A stretch of 7,442 nt of DNA from Chitinophagaceae bacterium (GTDB lineage: Bacteria; Bacteroidota; Bacteroidia; Chitinophagales; Chitinophagaceae), in the NCBI GenBank assembly GCA_016741945.1, contig JACVCQ010000108.1, positions 1 through 7,442 on the forward strand, in the 5' to 3' direction. Made by a program: the position numbers and the translations under genes. The notes beneath the pieces were generated by a model, which saw only the letters and a program-made list of their open reading frames with translations, did not search any database and was not told where the DNA came from. Shown here piece after piece: positions 6,982-7,442 of this stretch. How positions within the stretch are numbered: position 1 is the stretch's first letter; each line of letters starts with the position of its first letter.

Positions 6982-7001
6982 TTATCTATAAACGCTGAAA
7001 T

Positions 7002-7442
7002 ATGAAAATGAAACCGCTTATGAAGCCGGTCTTACTGAAAACAGCTTTCTTGCTGCTGTTGACAAGTTTGATTACGGCTGCTGGTATTGCGCAGGTGCGC
7101 GTATCCGGCAAAGTAACTGCTAAAGGTGGGGCTGCTGTTGAAGCAGCTTCCGTATTTATCAGAGAAAACAACGTAGGTGCCGCTACAGACAATAACGGTA
7201 CTTTTAGTTTCTCCGCTTCTTTGAAACCTGGTAGCTATACTTTGGTATTTTCCGGTACCGGCTACAAAACACAACAAGCTTCTTTCACTGTAACCGCAGG
7301 TAACAATAGCTATACGCTAAATGCGGAATTGGCAGATGATGTTTCCAAATTGGATGAAGTAATTGTTACAGGTAACTCACAGGGTACTACACGTCGCCAG
7401 TTGGGTAGCTATATTAGTTCTGTAAGTGCAGAGGACCTGAAT
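7002..7442 (+). CDS. SusC-like TonB-dependent receptor, N-terminal part, truncated at window end
   Basis: The frame is open from the ATG at 7002 to the last base (147 residues), so only the N-terminus of a protein that is usually about 1000 residues is seen. Residues 1-30 are a signal peptide (TAFLLLLTSLITAAGIA|Q). Residues about 33-111 form a carboxypeptidase-regulatory-like beta domain (VSGKVTAKG, ATDNNGTFSF, PGSYTLVFSGTGYKT). A TonB-box-like segment LDEVIVTG (117-124) follows, then the start of the plug, LGSYISSVSAEDL (134-146). This order is that of SusC/RagA receptors, which import glycans or peptides through the outer membrane with a SusD lipoprotein; a SusD gene is expected downstream but is outside the window. 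In-frame ATGs at 7008 and 7020 could also start it. It begins 20 bp after the regulator's stop with no terminator between, so cotranscription is plausible. Confidence 0.9.
   Translation, partial: MKMKPLMKPVLLKTAFLLLLTSLITAAGIAQVRVSGKVTAKGGAAVEAASVFIRENNVGAATDNNGTFSFSASLKPGSYTLVFSGTGYKTQQASFTVTAGNNSYTLNAELADDVSKLDEVIVTGNSQGTTRRQLGSYISSVSAEDLN

Overview
This window looks like ordinary chromosome from a member of the Bacteroidota, most likely Chitinophagaceae. The family call is inference from gene content and protein style; the genus is not determined. The evidence is an Omp28-type lipoprotein, a DUF6029-like outer-membrane barrel, the N-terminus of a SusC-like TonB-dependent receptor, signal peptides that end in Ala|Gln, AT-rich spacers, little use of Shine-Dalgarno sequences, and a promoter candidate of the Bacteroidota type (TTTG, spacer, TAnnTTTG).

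Layout. At 2-1000 (+) lies the 3' part of an alanine dehydrogenase gene. Its stop codon is one base from the stop of a convergent gene. From 4159 down to 1002 (-) there is a tight three-gene unit: an Omp28-like lipoprotein with a CGIC thioredoxin-like site, a TlpA-like thioredoxin with WCIPC, and a DUF6029-like barrel. The first two genes overlap by one base (TAATG) and the second and third are separated by three bases. A 10-bp inverted repeat holds the lipoprotein's start codon. Next on the same strand are an exported RidA-family protein (4349-4798) and anhydro-N-acetylmuramic acid kinase, anmK (4928-6130). A 107-bp divergent spacer separates anmK from a DeoR-family regulator (6238-6981, +). 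Twenty bases after the regulator a SusC-like receptor starts at 7002 and runs off the window edge.

How the genes may work together. The unit at 1002-4159 puts two CxxC thioredoxin-fold proteins of the cell envelope beside a barrel whose only two cysteines after signal removal form a CX4C pair near its C-terminus. This is the best candidate for an undescribed system: an envelope redox or assembly module. The second theme is the anmK/DeoR/SusC locus. The divergent spacer carries five GCA(T) elements spaced 10, 10, 21 and 10 bases apart, so all on one face of the helix. The last two lie inside the predicted regulator promoter, which suggests autoregulation and control of anmK, and perhaps of the receptor. 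I saw no RNA genes, mobile elements or CRISPR. No gene-free stretch exceeds 300 bases.
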